Shown: positions 34,938 to 45,738 of the stretch, in pieces | Layout of the letters: each line of letters begins with the position of its first letter | How positions within the stretch are numbered: position 1 is the stretch's first letter | DNA from: Pseudomonadota bacterium | GTDB taxonomy: Bacteria; Desulfobacterota; Syntrophorhabdia; Syntrophorhabdales; Syntrophorhabdaceae | Direction: 5' to 3' | Assembly: GCA_026388275.1 (NCBI GenBank) | Contig: JAPLKB010000063.1 | Location: forward strand, 1-64,000 | DNA length: 64,000 nucleotides | Made by a program: the position numbers and the translations under genes | The notes under the pieces: model-generated | Told to the model about the DNA's origin: nothing | The model's input: only the letters and a program-made list of their open reading frames with translations | The model's database searches: none

Positions 34938-36080
34938 ATGTTTGAACTGACACCAGAGCAGAAAGACATAAGAAATGCAGCAAGAGAGTTTGCCGAAGGG
35001 GAACTGAAGGAAATTGCGCGGGAGCTGGATGAAAAACAAGAGTTCGACGAAAAACTTTGGAAAAAGGCTGCAGATTTAGGTTTTCTTGGGGTCTTTATAG
35101 ATGAAAAATATGGCGGTGCAGGTCTTGGGTATTTAGAACACAGCCTCATATGCGAAGAATTTTCCCGTATAGACTGCGGAATTGCTCATTCGATAACATC
35201 GTCATTTTTTGGTTCACAACTAATAAATCTCATAGGAACCGAAGAGCAAAAACTAAAATATCTCCCTTTAGTATGTACAGGTAAAGCCAAGATGGGTGTG
35301 GCCATAACGGAGCCGGACGCGGGAAGCGACGTATCTTCTGTGAAAACAATGGCAAAGAAAAATGACGACGGATATGTGATATCCGGCAACAAAACGTTCA
35401 TAACAAACGCTAATCGGGGAGATTTTTTAATCGTCCTTTGCATTACCAGCCCTGAAGAGAAAAAAAAGTACGATCGTTTTAGCACTATTATTGTAGAGAC
35501 TAACAGGCCGGGTTACGAAGCAAGCAAATTGAAAAACAAGCTTTCAATACGCTGCTCTGATACAGGAGAGGTTACCTTCAAAGACGTAACAGTTCCCAAA
35601 GAAAACCTCCTTGGCAAGGAGGGCAAGGGATTCTATAATATTATGGAATTTCTCAATCGTTCTCGCTTAGAAGCAGCAGGATTCGGGGTAGGAACAGCTC
35701 AGGGAGCATTAGAGAAAGCGATAGATCATGTGCGCAAAAGAAAACAGTTCGGGGTACCCCTTGCAGATTCACCGATAGTACAGTCAAAAATAGCCGAGAT
35801 GGCTACCTTAGTCGAAGCCGCAAGAAGCTTCCTTTATTGTACCAGCGCAAAATTGGATAAAGGTGAATTGGACCATGCGCTTATTGCCATGACGAAATGG
35901 TATGCCGCAGAGATAGCAGTAAAAGTTTCCGATGAAGCTATACAGCTCCACGGAGGGTATGGTATATTGGAAGAATATGATGTAGGTCATTATTGGCGTG
36001 ATGCAAAAGTCCTTGAGATTTTTGAAGGGACTAAAGAGGTTGAGAAATTGATTATAGGCAGGAGGTTGTTAGGGCGGTAA
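34938..36080 (+). CDS. Acyl-CoA dehydrogenase
   Basis: The 380-residue FAD flavoenzyme removes two hydrogens from an acyl-CoA and passes electrons to ETF. Motifs are AITEPDAGSDVSSVKTMA (flavin/substrate loop), GNKTFITNA, RKQFGVPLADSPIVQ, QLHGGYGILEEYDVGHYWRDAKVLEIFEGT, with Glu363 in IFEGT at the usual catalytic-base position. Length is standard. AAAAGGGAGG precedes the start. It lies between two TRAP systems and near three acyl-CoA ligases; the Etf-Hdr cluster at 46-57 kb is the natural electron acceptor in this window. Chain length or alicyclic specificity is not evident. Confidence 0.94.
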   Translation: MFELTPEQKDIRNAAREFAEGELKEIARELDEKQEFDEKLWKKAADLGFLGVFIDEKYGGAGLGYLEHSLICEEFSRIDCGIAHSITSSFFGSQLINLIGTEEQKLKYLPLVCTGKAKMGVAITEPDAGSDVSSVKTMAKKNDDGYVISGNKTFITNANRGDFLIVLCITSPEEKKKYDRFSTIIVETNRPGYEASKLKNKLSIRCSDTGEVTFKDVTVPKENLLGKEGKGFYNIMEFLNRSRLEAAGFGVGTAQGALEKAIDHVRKRKQFGVPLADSPIVQSKIAEMATLVEAARSFLYCTSAKLDKGELDHALIAMTKWYAAEIAVKVSDEAIQLHGGYGILEEYDVGHYWRDAKVLEIFEGTKEVEKLIIGRRLLGR

Positions 36081-36094
36081 GAGTGTGCTAATAT

Positions 36095-36109
36095 GATACA
36101 GACTGTATC
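36095..36109. promoter_or_regulatory. Perfect palindrome upstream of the TRAP 2 sigma-54 promoter
   Basis: GATACAGACTGTATC is two seven-base arms around A. It ends 62 bases before the -24 element at 36172, a position that suits an enhancer for a sigma-54 activator. Confidence 0.5.
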
Positions 36110-36171
36110 CGAGATGCACATTGTACGAATATGGTTCAGTTTTTAAATGTGAATTAACAGGTTTTTCAATG

Positions 36172-36187
36172 TGGCATTAAAATTGCT
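36172..36187 (+). promoter_or_regulatory. Sigma-54 promoter of TRAP operon 2
   Basis: TGGCATTAAAATTGCT shows TGGCA and TTGCT with GG and GC exactly ten bases apart, very close to consensus. It is 38 bases before the dctP start codon. Confidence 0.68.
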
Positions 36188-36225
36188 TGTTCCAAATAGT
36201 AAATAAAATTTTAGAAGGGGGTATT

Positions 36226-37254
36226 ATGAAACAGTTTCGCATTATTTGTTTGTTGGTCTTTGTTTTTTCCGTAGTGACATGTATGTCTGCAACAGTCAGT
36301 ATTGCACAGGAAAAGGTAATTACAATAAAGGTTGCCAACTGGTTCCCTGTAGGAAGCAAGCACGATCTCATTTTACAGGAATGGGGTAAAGATCTGGAAA
36401 AACGAGCCGGTGGTAAAGTCAAAGTAAATTACTATGCTGCGGGCACGCTTGTTCCTGCTGCACAGTCATATGATGCCGTTGTTAAGGGAATTGCAGATGT
36501 TGGCAATCATGTCCTCGGATACACAATGGGCAGATTCCCCTTTTCACAGGTTCTCGATCTTCCAATCGGGTGGCCGCAAGGACCTGAAGCAACTAAGATT
36601 GCAAACGACTTTTATAAGAAATTTAATCCGAAAGAGTTTGATGATGTGAAGGTATTGCTGTTCCATGGGCAGCCAGGCGGTTATCTCCATACAAAAACAA
36701 GGCCTGTTGAAAAACTTGAAGATGCAAAGGGCTTGAAACTGCGGTGCTTCGGATCAAATGCAAAGTTTGTCGGTTTGATAGGTGCTGCGCCTGTAGCAAT
36801 GCCTATGCCTGATGTTTATGATGCCCTTGCAAAAGGGGTTGTTGACGGGTTGATGTCGAGTTATGAAGCACTGCATAATTTCAGGACAGGGGAGCATGTA
36901 AAATATTCTACAGAGAACGTAAGCAGTGCATATTCAGCAGTATTTATCGTCATGATGAACAAGAAAAAATTTGCCTCACTTCCTCCTGATGTCCAGGCAA
37001 TAGTAGATAAAATGAGCGTTGAATATATAGATAAGTACGGCAAGTTGTGGGCAGATATTACAAGGGATGGAAAGGACTGGCTGGTAAAGAGGGGCGTCAA
37101 AGTTATTTCTCTAAGCAAGGAAGAACAAGCCCGTTGGTATGAAAAAGGCTCCAAACCCCTCGTTGAAGCGTATATAAAGGATGCGAAGGAAAAGGGATTA
37201 CCTGGTGATGAAGCGGTTAAGTTTCTTTTAGATTCTATCAGAAAGTATCACTAA
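36226..37254 (+). CDS. dctP: TRAP transporter solute-binding protein 2 (DctP)
   Basis: The start at 36226 follows AGAAGGGGGTATT and gives 342 residues with a clear signal peptide (FRIICLLVFVFSVVTCMSATVSIAQ). The mature part shows the DctP marker GLKLRCFGSNAKFVGLIGAAPVAMPMPDVYDALAKGVVDG; the Arg in KLRC is the usual carboxylate contact. It is a paralogue of binding protein 1, sharing NKMG/GPEATKIANDFYKKFNPKEFDDVKV-type stretches, so the two systems probably import related acids. Confidence 0.92.
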   Translation: MKQFRIICLLVFVFSVVTCMSATVSIAQEKVITIKVANWFPVGSKHDLILQEWGKDLEKRAGGKVKVNYYAAGTLVPAAQSYDAVVKGIADVGNHVLGYTMGRFPFSQVLDLPIGWPQGPEATKIANDFYKKFNPKEFDDVKVLLFHGQPGGYLHTKTRPVEKLEDAKGLKLRCFGSNAKFVGLIGAAPVAMPMPDVYDALAKGVVDGLMSSYEALHNFRTGEHVKYSTENVSSAYSAVFIVMMNKKKFASLPPDVQAIVDKMSVEYIDKYGKLWADITRDGKDWLVKRGVKVISLSKEEQARWYEKGSKPLVEAYIKDAKEKGLPGDEAVKFLLDSIRKYH

Positions 37255-37270
37255 TAGTTTAAAAACCCAC

Positions 37271-37301
37271 CCCGGGGAGTGTAATGTCCAAACTCCCCGG
37301 G
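37271..37301 (+). other. Perfect ten-pair hairpin between dctP and dctQ of TRAP system 2
   Basis: CCCGGGGAGT and ACTCCCCGGG pair perfectly around an 11-base loop. No T-run follows, so mRNA stabilisation or processing is likelier than termination. It has the same place in the operon as the hairpin in TRAP system 1. Confidence 0.6.
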
Positions 37302-37337
37302 CAATATACCCGAATACCGTAAAAGGAAGGTAAAAGA

Positions 37338-37826
37338 ATGCAAAAATTTCTCAGTGCCACCTTAAAGATAAGCAGGATCACAAATTCTCTCGGAGGGGTA
37401 ATACTTGCCCTGATGATGTTTTTCACGGTAGTTGATGTTGTTATGCGTTACATTGGAAAGCCTATTACAGGAACATTTGAGTTGGTAGCTTTTGCCGGAG
37501 CCCTGATTATAGGTATGTCACTTCCTCAGTCATCATTGGAAGGTGCGCACGTAAATGTTGATATACTTACAGAGTATCTCCCCGATTTTTGGAAAAGGAT
37601 ATTCTTAATTTTTACAAAACTATTAGGCTTTATTTTCTTCATCCTGCTCACATGGTCGTTTTTTTTAAAGGGGAACGACCTGTACAAAACCCATGAGGTT
37701 TCGCTTACCCTGCACGTACCTTATTATCCTGTAGCATACTTATTATCATTTTGCGGTCTTATAGAGTCTCTGGTACTCCTGTCCAACTTACTGAAGGCAA
37801 TTTTTGGAGGTGGTAAGCATGAATGA
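37338..37826 (+). CDS. dctQ: TRAP transporter small permease DctQ 2
   Basis: The 162-residue protein has the four-helix DctQ pattern: VVDVVMRYIGKPITGTFELVAFAGALIIG, split over two helices, and SLEGAHVNVDILTEYL. AAAAGGAAGG precedes the start. Its last bases overlap the dctM start, so translation is coupled. Confidence 0.92.
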   Translation: MQKFLSATLKISRITNSLGGVILALMMFFTVVDVVMRYIGKPITGTFELVAFAGALIIGMSLPQSSLEGAHVNVDILTEYLPDFWKRIFLIFTKLLGFIFFILLTWSFFLKGNDLYKTHEVSLTLHVPYYPVAYLLSFCGLIESLVLLSNLLKAIFGGGKHE

Positions 37827-39120
37827 GATTACATTCGGCATAATAGCGCTATTTTTGCTTTTATGTTTATTTCTTACAGGTATTGAACTTGCTTTTGGTA
37901 TGGCTATCGTCGGTTTCATAGGGTTTGCCATGCTCAACGACTTTGATACTGCTATTAGTCTCCTGGCAAATGATTATTTTGACTCTCTCGCGTCTTACAG
38001 CCTCACAGCCATACCCCTATTTGTACTTATGGGCCAGATTGCCTTTAATGCAGGCATTGCAAGACGCTTATTCGATACTACACATAAATTTATAGGACAT
38101 ATCCCGGGAGGGCTTGCCGTAGCAACAGTGGCAGGCGCAACCGTGTTCAAAGCTATATGCGGTTCCGTGGCTGCCACAGCCGCAACATTTGCAAGCGTTG
38201 CTGTTCCGGAGATGGACAGATATGGTTACAGCAAAAAACTTTCGACCGGAATAGTTGCTTCAGTGGGGACGCTTGGCATTCTGCTCCCTCCAAGCGTGAC
38301 CCTGATAGTTTTCGGTATCGTAACACAGCAGTCTATAGGGAAGCTTTTCATGGCCGGCGTAATACCGGGGCTTATTTTATCTTTCTTTTTTATGGTAGTA
38401 ATTTTCGGATGGTGCAGAATCAATCCGTCCATTGGACCAAAGAGCGAAAAATATGACTGGCCGGCAAGATGGAAGACCGTTCCCAATGTAATATGGCCTA
38501 TTGTCATATTTCTCGTATTGATAGGCGGCCTTATGTACGGGATTTTTACGCCCACAGAAGCAGGCAGCATCGGAGCATTCGCTGTGCTTGTTCTGTGTGC
38601 TCTAAAAAGGGATGTTAATTTCAAAGGCTTTATCAAATCGATTGAGGAATCTTTGCGCACCGCATGTATGGTGCTTATGCTTATTGCTTCATCAGCAATA
38701 CTGGGCCATTTTATCGCTATTACCCAAATCCCACAGGTAGCAGCCGACACGATTACCGCACTGCCGATACACCGAATATTTATAATGGTTATCATTTTCT
38801 TAGTATATCTTATAGGCGGTTCTTTTATAGATGACCTTGCATTTATGATCCTTGCAACCCCGATCTTTTTTCCTATTGTATTAAAACTCGGTTATGACCC
38901 TTTATGGGCGGGCATTATGATTGCTCTTACAGTATGTATTGGTTCGGTGATTCCACCGGTGGCCATCTGTGTTTTTATCGTTAAAAATATCACTAAAGTA
39001 CCCATGGGTATCATCTACAAGGGTGTTTATCCCTTTTTAATCTCAATGGTTCTTTGTGTAGTAATGCTGTTTATTTTTCCCCAACTGGTGACCTGGCTGC
39101 CCAACTTACTTATGAAATAA
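37819..39120 (+). CDS. dctM: TRAP transporter large permease DctM 2
   Basis: The start at 37819 lies just behind GGAGGTGGTAAGC; a slightly earlier in-frame codon would overlap that site. The 433-residue protein has the 12-helix DctM pattern, with FVLMGQIAFNAGIARRLF, HIPGGLAVATVAGATVFKAICGS, LPPSVTLIVFG and GGSFIDDLAFMILATPIFFP. It is clearly paralogous to DctM 1. The operon then continues into acyl-CoA ligase 3. Confidence 0.94.
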   Translation: MNEITFGIIALFLLLCLFLTGIELAFGMAIVGFIGFAMLNDFDTAISLLANDYFDSLASYSLTAIPLFVLMGQIAFNAGIARRLFDTTHKFIGHIPGGLAVATVAGATVFKAICGSVAATAATFASVAVPEMDRYGYSKKLSTGIVASVGTLGILLPPSVTLIVFGIVTQQSIGKLFMAGVIPGLILSFFFMVVIFGWCRINPSIGPKSEKYDWPARWKTVPNVIWPIVIFLVLIGGLMYGIFTPTEAGSIGAFAVLVLCALKRDVNFKGFIKSIEESLRTACMVLMLIASSAILGHFIAITQIPQVAADTITALPIHRIFIMVIIFLVYLIGGSFIDDLAFMILATPIFFPIVLKLGYDPLWAGIMIALTVCIGSVIPPVAICVFIVKNITKVPMGIIYKGVYPFLISMVLCVVMLFIFPQLVTWLPNLLMK

Positions 39121-39168
39121 TGGTCAGCATACCACATTTATATAAACAACAAGAGGAGGTCAATCATA

Positions 39169-40716
39169 ATGCTCATTGGTGATATGCTTGTAAGAAATTC
39201 AAACAAGTTCCCTGCAAAAACAGCCATTGTCTCCGAAGAGGCAACGATGGACTTCAAAACATTGAACGAAAGGGTCAATTGCCTGGCAAACGCCCTATTA
39301 GGAAAGGGATTAAATAAAGGTGACCGTATTGGAGTGCTTATTCACAATTGTCATCAATTCATAGAGATTTATTTTGCAGCAGCCAAAACTGGAGGGATTT
39401 TCTGTCCTTATAACAACCATCTAACAAAAGGAGAACTTGTTGATATTCTGAAGTACTCTACCCCGAAGTTTCTTTTTTTGGATGAGGACTACGCTGAGAT
39501 GATAGATATATCCAGGGCAGCTTTGAATTCAGTGAATCATTATATATGTCTCCAAACTGCGACGTTTCCTTATATGGAAGGCTACGAAAAAATTATTACC
39601 ACTGGAAGCAAATCTGAACCTAATATCAAAATATCTGAAAACGATGTGCAAAGCATCATTTTTACCGCAGGTACAACAGGCAAGGCAAAGGGCGCGATGA
39701 GGACACACAGACACCTCTTATCCGATGCTGTAGCAAGTACAATCGATTTGAGGGTTGAATATGACGAGCGTGTATTGATCACATTTCCCATGTATCATGT
39801 GGCCTGTGAAGACAATATAGTCAGGCATTCTTATATGCCCAACACATTTTACATCCGGCGGGAAGGGGGATTCAACCCTGAACAAGTTCTGGAATATATC
39901 TCGAAAGAACAAATTACGAGATGCCAGATGGTGCCTACCATGATCCATAGCCTTCTCCAGGTGCCGGACATAAAGAAATTTGATTTGAGCAGCTTGCGGC
40001 TTATTCTTTATGCCGGTGCACCTATGCATGTAGAGCTTTTGAAAAAAGCACTTGAAGTATTTCCATGCGGTTTTGCCCAACTGTATGGGCAGACTGAAAG
40101 CGGACCTTTTACAACAGTATTAAAACCTGAAGATCATATCCTTGACGGGACTGAGAAGAAGATCAAGAGACTTGCTTCTTCCGGCAAACCTGCACTTAAT
40201 TACGAGATCAGAATTGTAGATGAGAATGATAAAGACGTGGCTGTAGGCGAAGTAGGGGAGATAATAGGCAGAAGCGAGGCAGTTATGAAGGGGTACTGGC
40301 AGATGCCGGAGGAAACGGAAAAAAAGCTCAAAAACGGCTGGCTTCATACGGGCGATCTCGGTAAGCTTGATGAGGATGGATACGTCTATTTGGTGGAAAG
40401 AAAGAATGACATGATAATAAGCGGCGGTGTTAATATATATCCGAGAGAGATCGAGGAAATACTTTATAAACATCCGGCTGTACTTGAGGTATCGGTAATA
40501 GGCGTCCCTGATGAACACTGGGGTGAAGTGCCAAAGGCCGTTATTGTCCTGAAAGAAGGGGCCACTGTAACAGGAGAGGATATTATCAAATTTTGCGGTG
40601 AGCATCTGGCCGGATATAAAAAGCCTAAATCGGTTGATTTTTGGAAAGAACTGCCCAAGAGCCCGCAGGGAAAGATCCTGAAAAAGGAGATCCGCAAACA
40701 TCTGGTGTCACTATGA
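39169..40716 (+). CDS. AMP-forming acyl-CoA ligase 3
   Basis: The 515-residue enzyme has A3 FTAGTTGKAKGAM (Ala in place of the first Gly of the usual TSGTTG), A5 QLYGQTE, A7 LHTGDLGKLDEDGY and A10 PKSPQGKILKKE. It is less like ligases 1 and 2 than these are like each other, so it probably takes a different acid. It is preceded by AAGAGGAGG and lies 48 bases after TRAP operon 2, suggesting that uptake and CoA activation are coupled. Confidence 0.9.
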   Translation: MLIGDMLVRNSNKFPAKTAIVSEEATMDFKTLNERVNCLANALLGKGLNKGDRIGVLIHNCHQFIEIYFAAAKTGGIFCPYNNHLTKGELVDILKYSTPKFLFLDEDYAEMIDISRAALNSVNHYICLQTATFPYMEGYEKIITTGSKSEPNIKISENDVQSIIFTAGTTGKAKGAMRTHRHLLSDAVASTIDLRVEYDERVLITFPMYHVACEDNIVRHSYMPNTFYIRREGGFNPEQVLEYISKEQITRCQMVPTMIHSLLQVPDIKKFDLSSLRLILYAGAPMHVELLKKALEVFPCGFAQLYGQTESGPFTTVLKPEDHILDGTEKKIKRLASSGKPALNYEIRIVDENDKDVAVGEVGEIIGRSEAVMKGYWQMPEETEKKLKNGWLHTGDLGKLDEDGYVYLVERKNDMIISGGVNIYPREIEEILYKHPAVLEVSVIGVPDEHWGEVPKAVIVLKEGATVTGEDIIKFCGEHLAGYKKPKSVDFWKELPKSPQGKILKKEIRKHLVSL

Positions 40717-40794
40717 CGACATTGATAGAAAAAACTTTTGAAACATTGATGTATAGCCATAGACAGGTATGGCATCCAAGAGGAGGATTTTAAT

Positions 40795-41268
40795 ATGACA
40801 AAATCGATACTTGACGGAAAAAAGATTCTTGCTGTTGATGATGAACCGGATGTGTTGTCGCTACTGGAAGAAGAAATCAATGCCGAATGTTCAAGCTGCC
40901 AATTTGACAAAGCAACTACCTATGAGGAAGCTGCCAGAATGTTGAAAGAAAACGTCTATGATATTGTGGTCCTTGATATTATGGGAGTTAAAGGATTCGA
41001 TCTTCTGGAACTGGCAGTAAGCCGTAATTTCAAGACAGCCATGCTCACTGCACATGCTTTAAGTGCCGAAGCACTAAAAAAATCACATGACCTGGGAGCA
41101 AGAGCTTACTTGCCGAAAGAAAAACTTGGTGAGATAGTCCCTTTTCTCAAAGACGTTCTGCAGTACGATGCCAGGTCAGGTTGGAAACGTCTTCTGGAAA
41201 AACTTGAAAACTTTTATGACAATCGTCTTGAATCTGATTGGAAAAGTAAAATCGGATTTTGGTATTAG
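40795..41268 (+). CDS. Single-domain response regulator (receiver only)
   Basis: The 157-residue protein is a receiver domain with acidic pocket VDDEPD, phospho-acceptor Asp61 in VVLDIMG, the Thr of MLTAH and the Lys of YLPKEKL. After residue 130 there is a short helical tail (RSGWKRLLEKLENFYDNRLESDWK) but no output domain. It lies 78 bases after ligase 3 behind AGAGGAGG and ends in a clear terminator, so it may be the last gene of the TRAP 2/ligase operon. No cognate kinase is adjacent. Confidence 0.88.
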   Translation: MTKSILDGKKILAVDDEPDVLSLLEEEINAECSSCQFDKATTYEEAARMLKENVYDIVVLDIMGVKGFDLLELAVSRNFKTAMLTAHALSAEALKKSHDLGARAYLPKEKLGEIVPFLKDVLQYDARSGWKRLLEKLENFYDNRLESDWKSKIGFWY

Positions 41269-41274
41269 CTAAAC

Positions 41275-41297
41275 ACGCCCATCAAGGGCGTTTTTTT
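41275..41297 (+). terminator. Intrinsic terminator after the receiver gene
   Basis: ACGCCC and GGGCGT pair around ATCAA, followed by TTTTTT. It starts six bases after the stop codon. Confidence 0.85.
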
Positions 41298-41308
41298 ACT
41301 GAGCAACT

Positions 41309-41644
41309 CTAATGAAACAGGGTCTGGTGCATTCTTACAAGAATGCTCGCTTTCTTATGGTAATACATAAGAATCAGGGGTATCACCCCCGATTCTCTGT
41401 TTGATATCGGAGTCTCCTTCATACCCGGAATTGTCTTTGCCGGGAACCCAGCCATCTGTGCCCGGTTAATAACAACATTTGGACTGTAGGTGCCGTATCC
41501 GCATCCGCTGGTCATCCCCGGATCATAGAGATATTTTACATAGATGCAGAACCAGTCCGATCTTACCCAGTCCTGACGAATAAAGTGCTGTTCATCTACA
41601 CTAAAAGTTGTGTAAAATATCCCTTGACAGATGAGGAGAAACAT
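41309..41644 (-). pseudogene. Remnant of an S-layer-homology (SLH) domain protein
   Basis: A 111-codon minus-strand frame encodes, at about residues 31-72 (41554-41429), YVKYLYDPGMTSGCGYGTYSP and NRAQMAGF, the typical SLH-domain pattern (YIEYLY...GITSGCGNGNYCP...VTRAQMAVFL). The sequence before and after is not SLH-like, there is no signal peptide, and only one repeat survives, so this is probably the decayed end of a surface protein gene. It is divergent from the perR-like gene with 35 bases between starts. Confidence 0.45.
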
Positions 41645-41679
41645 CCTATAAAGTAATTATTAATAAGAATGGTTCCGAA

Positions 41680-42150
41680 TTGAACAGAATAACCAAGGAT
41701 TTTATAGCGCAACAGTTTAAAGCGAAGGGGTTGAGACTTACCCCTCAAAGGCTGGCTATCATAGAGGTGCTTATCGAAAAAGGGGATCTGCATCCTGGCA
41801 CCCGTTACGTGTATGAGGAAGCAAAGAAGAAAAAGAAAAGCCTGAGCTTGTCCACCGCCTATGCGGCACTGAATGAGTTCTCCCGCCTCGGCATCATTAA
41901 AACGCTGCAGTTTGATTCCATGGAGAACCGCTATGAAGGTAGCCTTGAAGAGCACCTCAATCTGGTCTGCGAGCGTTGTGGTAAGATCATTGACTATGAA
42001 GTACCTCCTGTTGCCGACCAGCAGGAGATAGCGAAAAAAACCGGATTCTCAGTGACGGATACGAGGCTGGAGTATTATGGGTATTGCAGGGACTGTCATG
42101 TAAAAACAAAAGAGGGCGGAGATAATAGTGTTGAGGAAGAGGATTCCTGA
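41680..42150 (+). CDS. Fur-family regulator, PerR-like
   Basis: The 156-residue protein has the Fur winged helix (LRLTPQRLAIIEVLIEKG, STAYAALNEFSRLGIIKTL) and a dimerisation domain with HLNLVCERCGKIIDYE and CRDC, the two Cys pairs of the structural zinc site. The metal-sensing His/Asp residues cannot be assigned for certain. A catalase-peroxidase gene lies 130 bases downstream on the same strand, which favours a peroxide-sensing PerR role over iron. The only in-frame start near the conserved region is TTG at 41680; a perfect TTATTAATAA palindrome lies just upstream and may be an autoregulatory site. Confidence 0.85.
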   Translation: MNRITKDFIAQQFKAKGLRLTPQRLAIIEVLIEKGDLHPGTRYVYEEAKKKKKSLSLSTAYAALNEFSRLGIIKTLQFDSMENRYEGSLEEHLNLVCERCGKIIDYEVPPVADQQEIAKKTGFSVTDTRLEYYGYCRDCHVKTKEGGDNSVEEEDS

Positions 42151-42241
42151 TGGACCTGTCACTTTGTCTTTTTTTGCGTTAGTTTCGTCCATTAATTTTT
42201 GGATGAATGGTCAGTAAGACACTGTTATTATTCAATAGTAG

Positions 42242-44464
<2,223 letters not shown>

Positions 44465-44518
44465 TTATGGCATAAACGTCTTCAATGGCTTATGACAGGC
44501 CGGTATAAAACGATCAGC

Positions 44519-44571
44519 TAACATTCCGGTTACAGTGGACGGTGTATCGCCGCCGCTGAACCGGAATGTTA
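44519..44571. other. Long near-perfect hairpin between katG and the broken parB-like gene
   Basis: TAACATTCCGGTT (44519-44531) and AACCGGAATGTTA (44559-44571) pair over 13 bases. Inner bases (CAGTGG/CCGCTG and CGGTG/CGCCG) add about 11 more pairs with small bulges. It sits between two convergent gene ends and may be a bidirectional terminator; no strong T-run follows on the plus strand, while the minus side has CGTTTTAT a few bases beyond. Confidence 0.6.
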
Positions 44572-44576
44572 ATGCT

Positions 44577-45434
44577 TCACTTCTGGCAGTTCATCAAGGA
44601 ATGTTTAAGTTCAGGTTTCGCATACATCCTGGTCTTTTTCTCAAAGTATGATTTTGCATTTTGTAAGACAGCAACTTTCTTTTTAATAGGCATAGGTTTA
44701 GATGTTGATTCCGGTTTTCTTCTTTTGTATGCGGTAAGTATCTTTTCTAATTTAACATTGGTTACAGGCGTCTCCATTATTTCATCAAATATGGTAAAAA
44801 AGTCAGGACTTCCAAGATTAGCGGCAAAGAGATATCCCTGGGAAACAGGGAGTTTTCCATTGGTACGGTTTAATCACGACAGCGGAGTGACAATTACGTC
44901 CTGAATTTTAGGAACCAGTTTTAAGAGTGAGATTACGTTAAACATTGTCGTTATTGACTTTCTGACGATTTTAAGAATTTCTTCAACAGTTGAAGAAAAA
45001 CTTTCTGATACATATTTGGGGGACCGATTGTAACTTACCAAATCGCTTATCACTCCATCCAAATTGTAGCCTTTGTCAGGATGTTTTGCCTGAATATATC
45101 CAAGTATGCCTTTGGCCTGATCTATGGGATTTAAGTCCTCTCTCTGGAGATTTTCTGTTAGCTGGATGGCAAGTATTTCATCCTTTTGGGTGACTGTATT
45201 AACAATTCTTGCCGGGATTGTTTCCATACCGAGTTTTTGGGCTGCCAAATAACGGCGTTCCCCGCAGAGAAGAAGATACTTGTCATCTTTTTGAGTTAAA
45301 AGTACAGGCTCTAATACACCTTTTTCTTTAATTGACGACATAAGAGCTTTAAATGACTCGCTTGTTGTGTCAACGGCTGAACGAATCTCGTAACCCATCA
45401 ATGTACTTGCTTTCAAAACATAATTCACGATCAA
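44577..45434 (-). pseudogene. ParB-like nuclease/partition-family gene interrupted by an in-frame TGA
   Basis: The first 186 codons give a ParB N-terminal domain (SIKEKGVLEPVLL, LCGERRYLAAQKLG, IQLTENLQREDLNPIDQA) and part of the HTH region. A TGA at 44876-44874 then stops the frame. Reading straight on in the same frame gives GKLPVSQGYLFAANLGSPD and PVTNVKLEKILTAYKRR, the normal next part of this ParB subfamily, ending at 44577. So a single nonsense codon splits the gene. The start is uncertain: TTG at 45434 or GTG at 45428. No parA is near, so it is an isolated, plasmid- or element-derived remnant. The TGA could also be a sequencing error; recoding is unlikely. Confidence 0.75.
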
Positions 45435-45636
45435 AGCTAAAAGGCCATATGCTCGAATTGTGAAATAGGAGTCATCCCAATAAGGACGGAAAGGGTAAAT
45501 TTCAATCGTAGTCTTTGCCTCTGGAAAACCACGCAGTGTGTGCAGCGGAACCTTCTGTCAGAATACCGCATTCGATACTGAGGATGTAGCGATACAGGCT
45601 CCGCGGCACAGTTTGTTGGATATGCACGGTGTACAA

Positions 45637-45670
45637 CAATGTGTCAGGTGTGCTATATTGGTACACATTG
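45637..45670. promoter_or_regulatory. Inverted repeat, candidate enhancer of the Etf-Hdr operon
   Basis: CAATGTGT (45637-45644) and ACACATTG (45663-45670) are perfect complements 18 bases apart. They lie about 70-100 bases upstream of the -24 element at 45739, which suits an activator site. Confidence 0.35.
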
Positions 45671-45738
45671 AAGCAGGGCATACTCATTTTTTCACTTTAT
45701 GCGCTTTGATTTGGTTAGGTTTTTTCTTTTGCACTTTA

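Noticed and set aside
44874-44876. Selenocysteine reading of the TGA in the parB-like gene
   Set aside because: ParB proteins have no redox Cys at this place and no SECIS-like hairpin is evident right after the codon.
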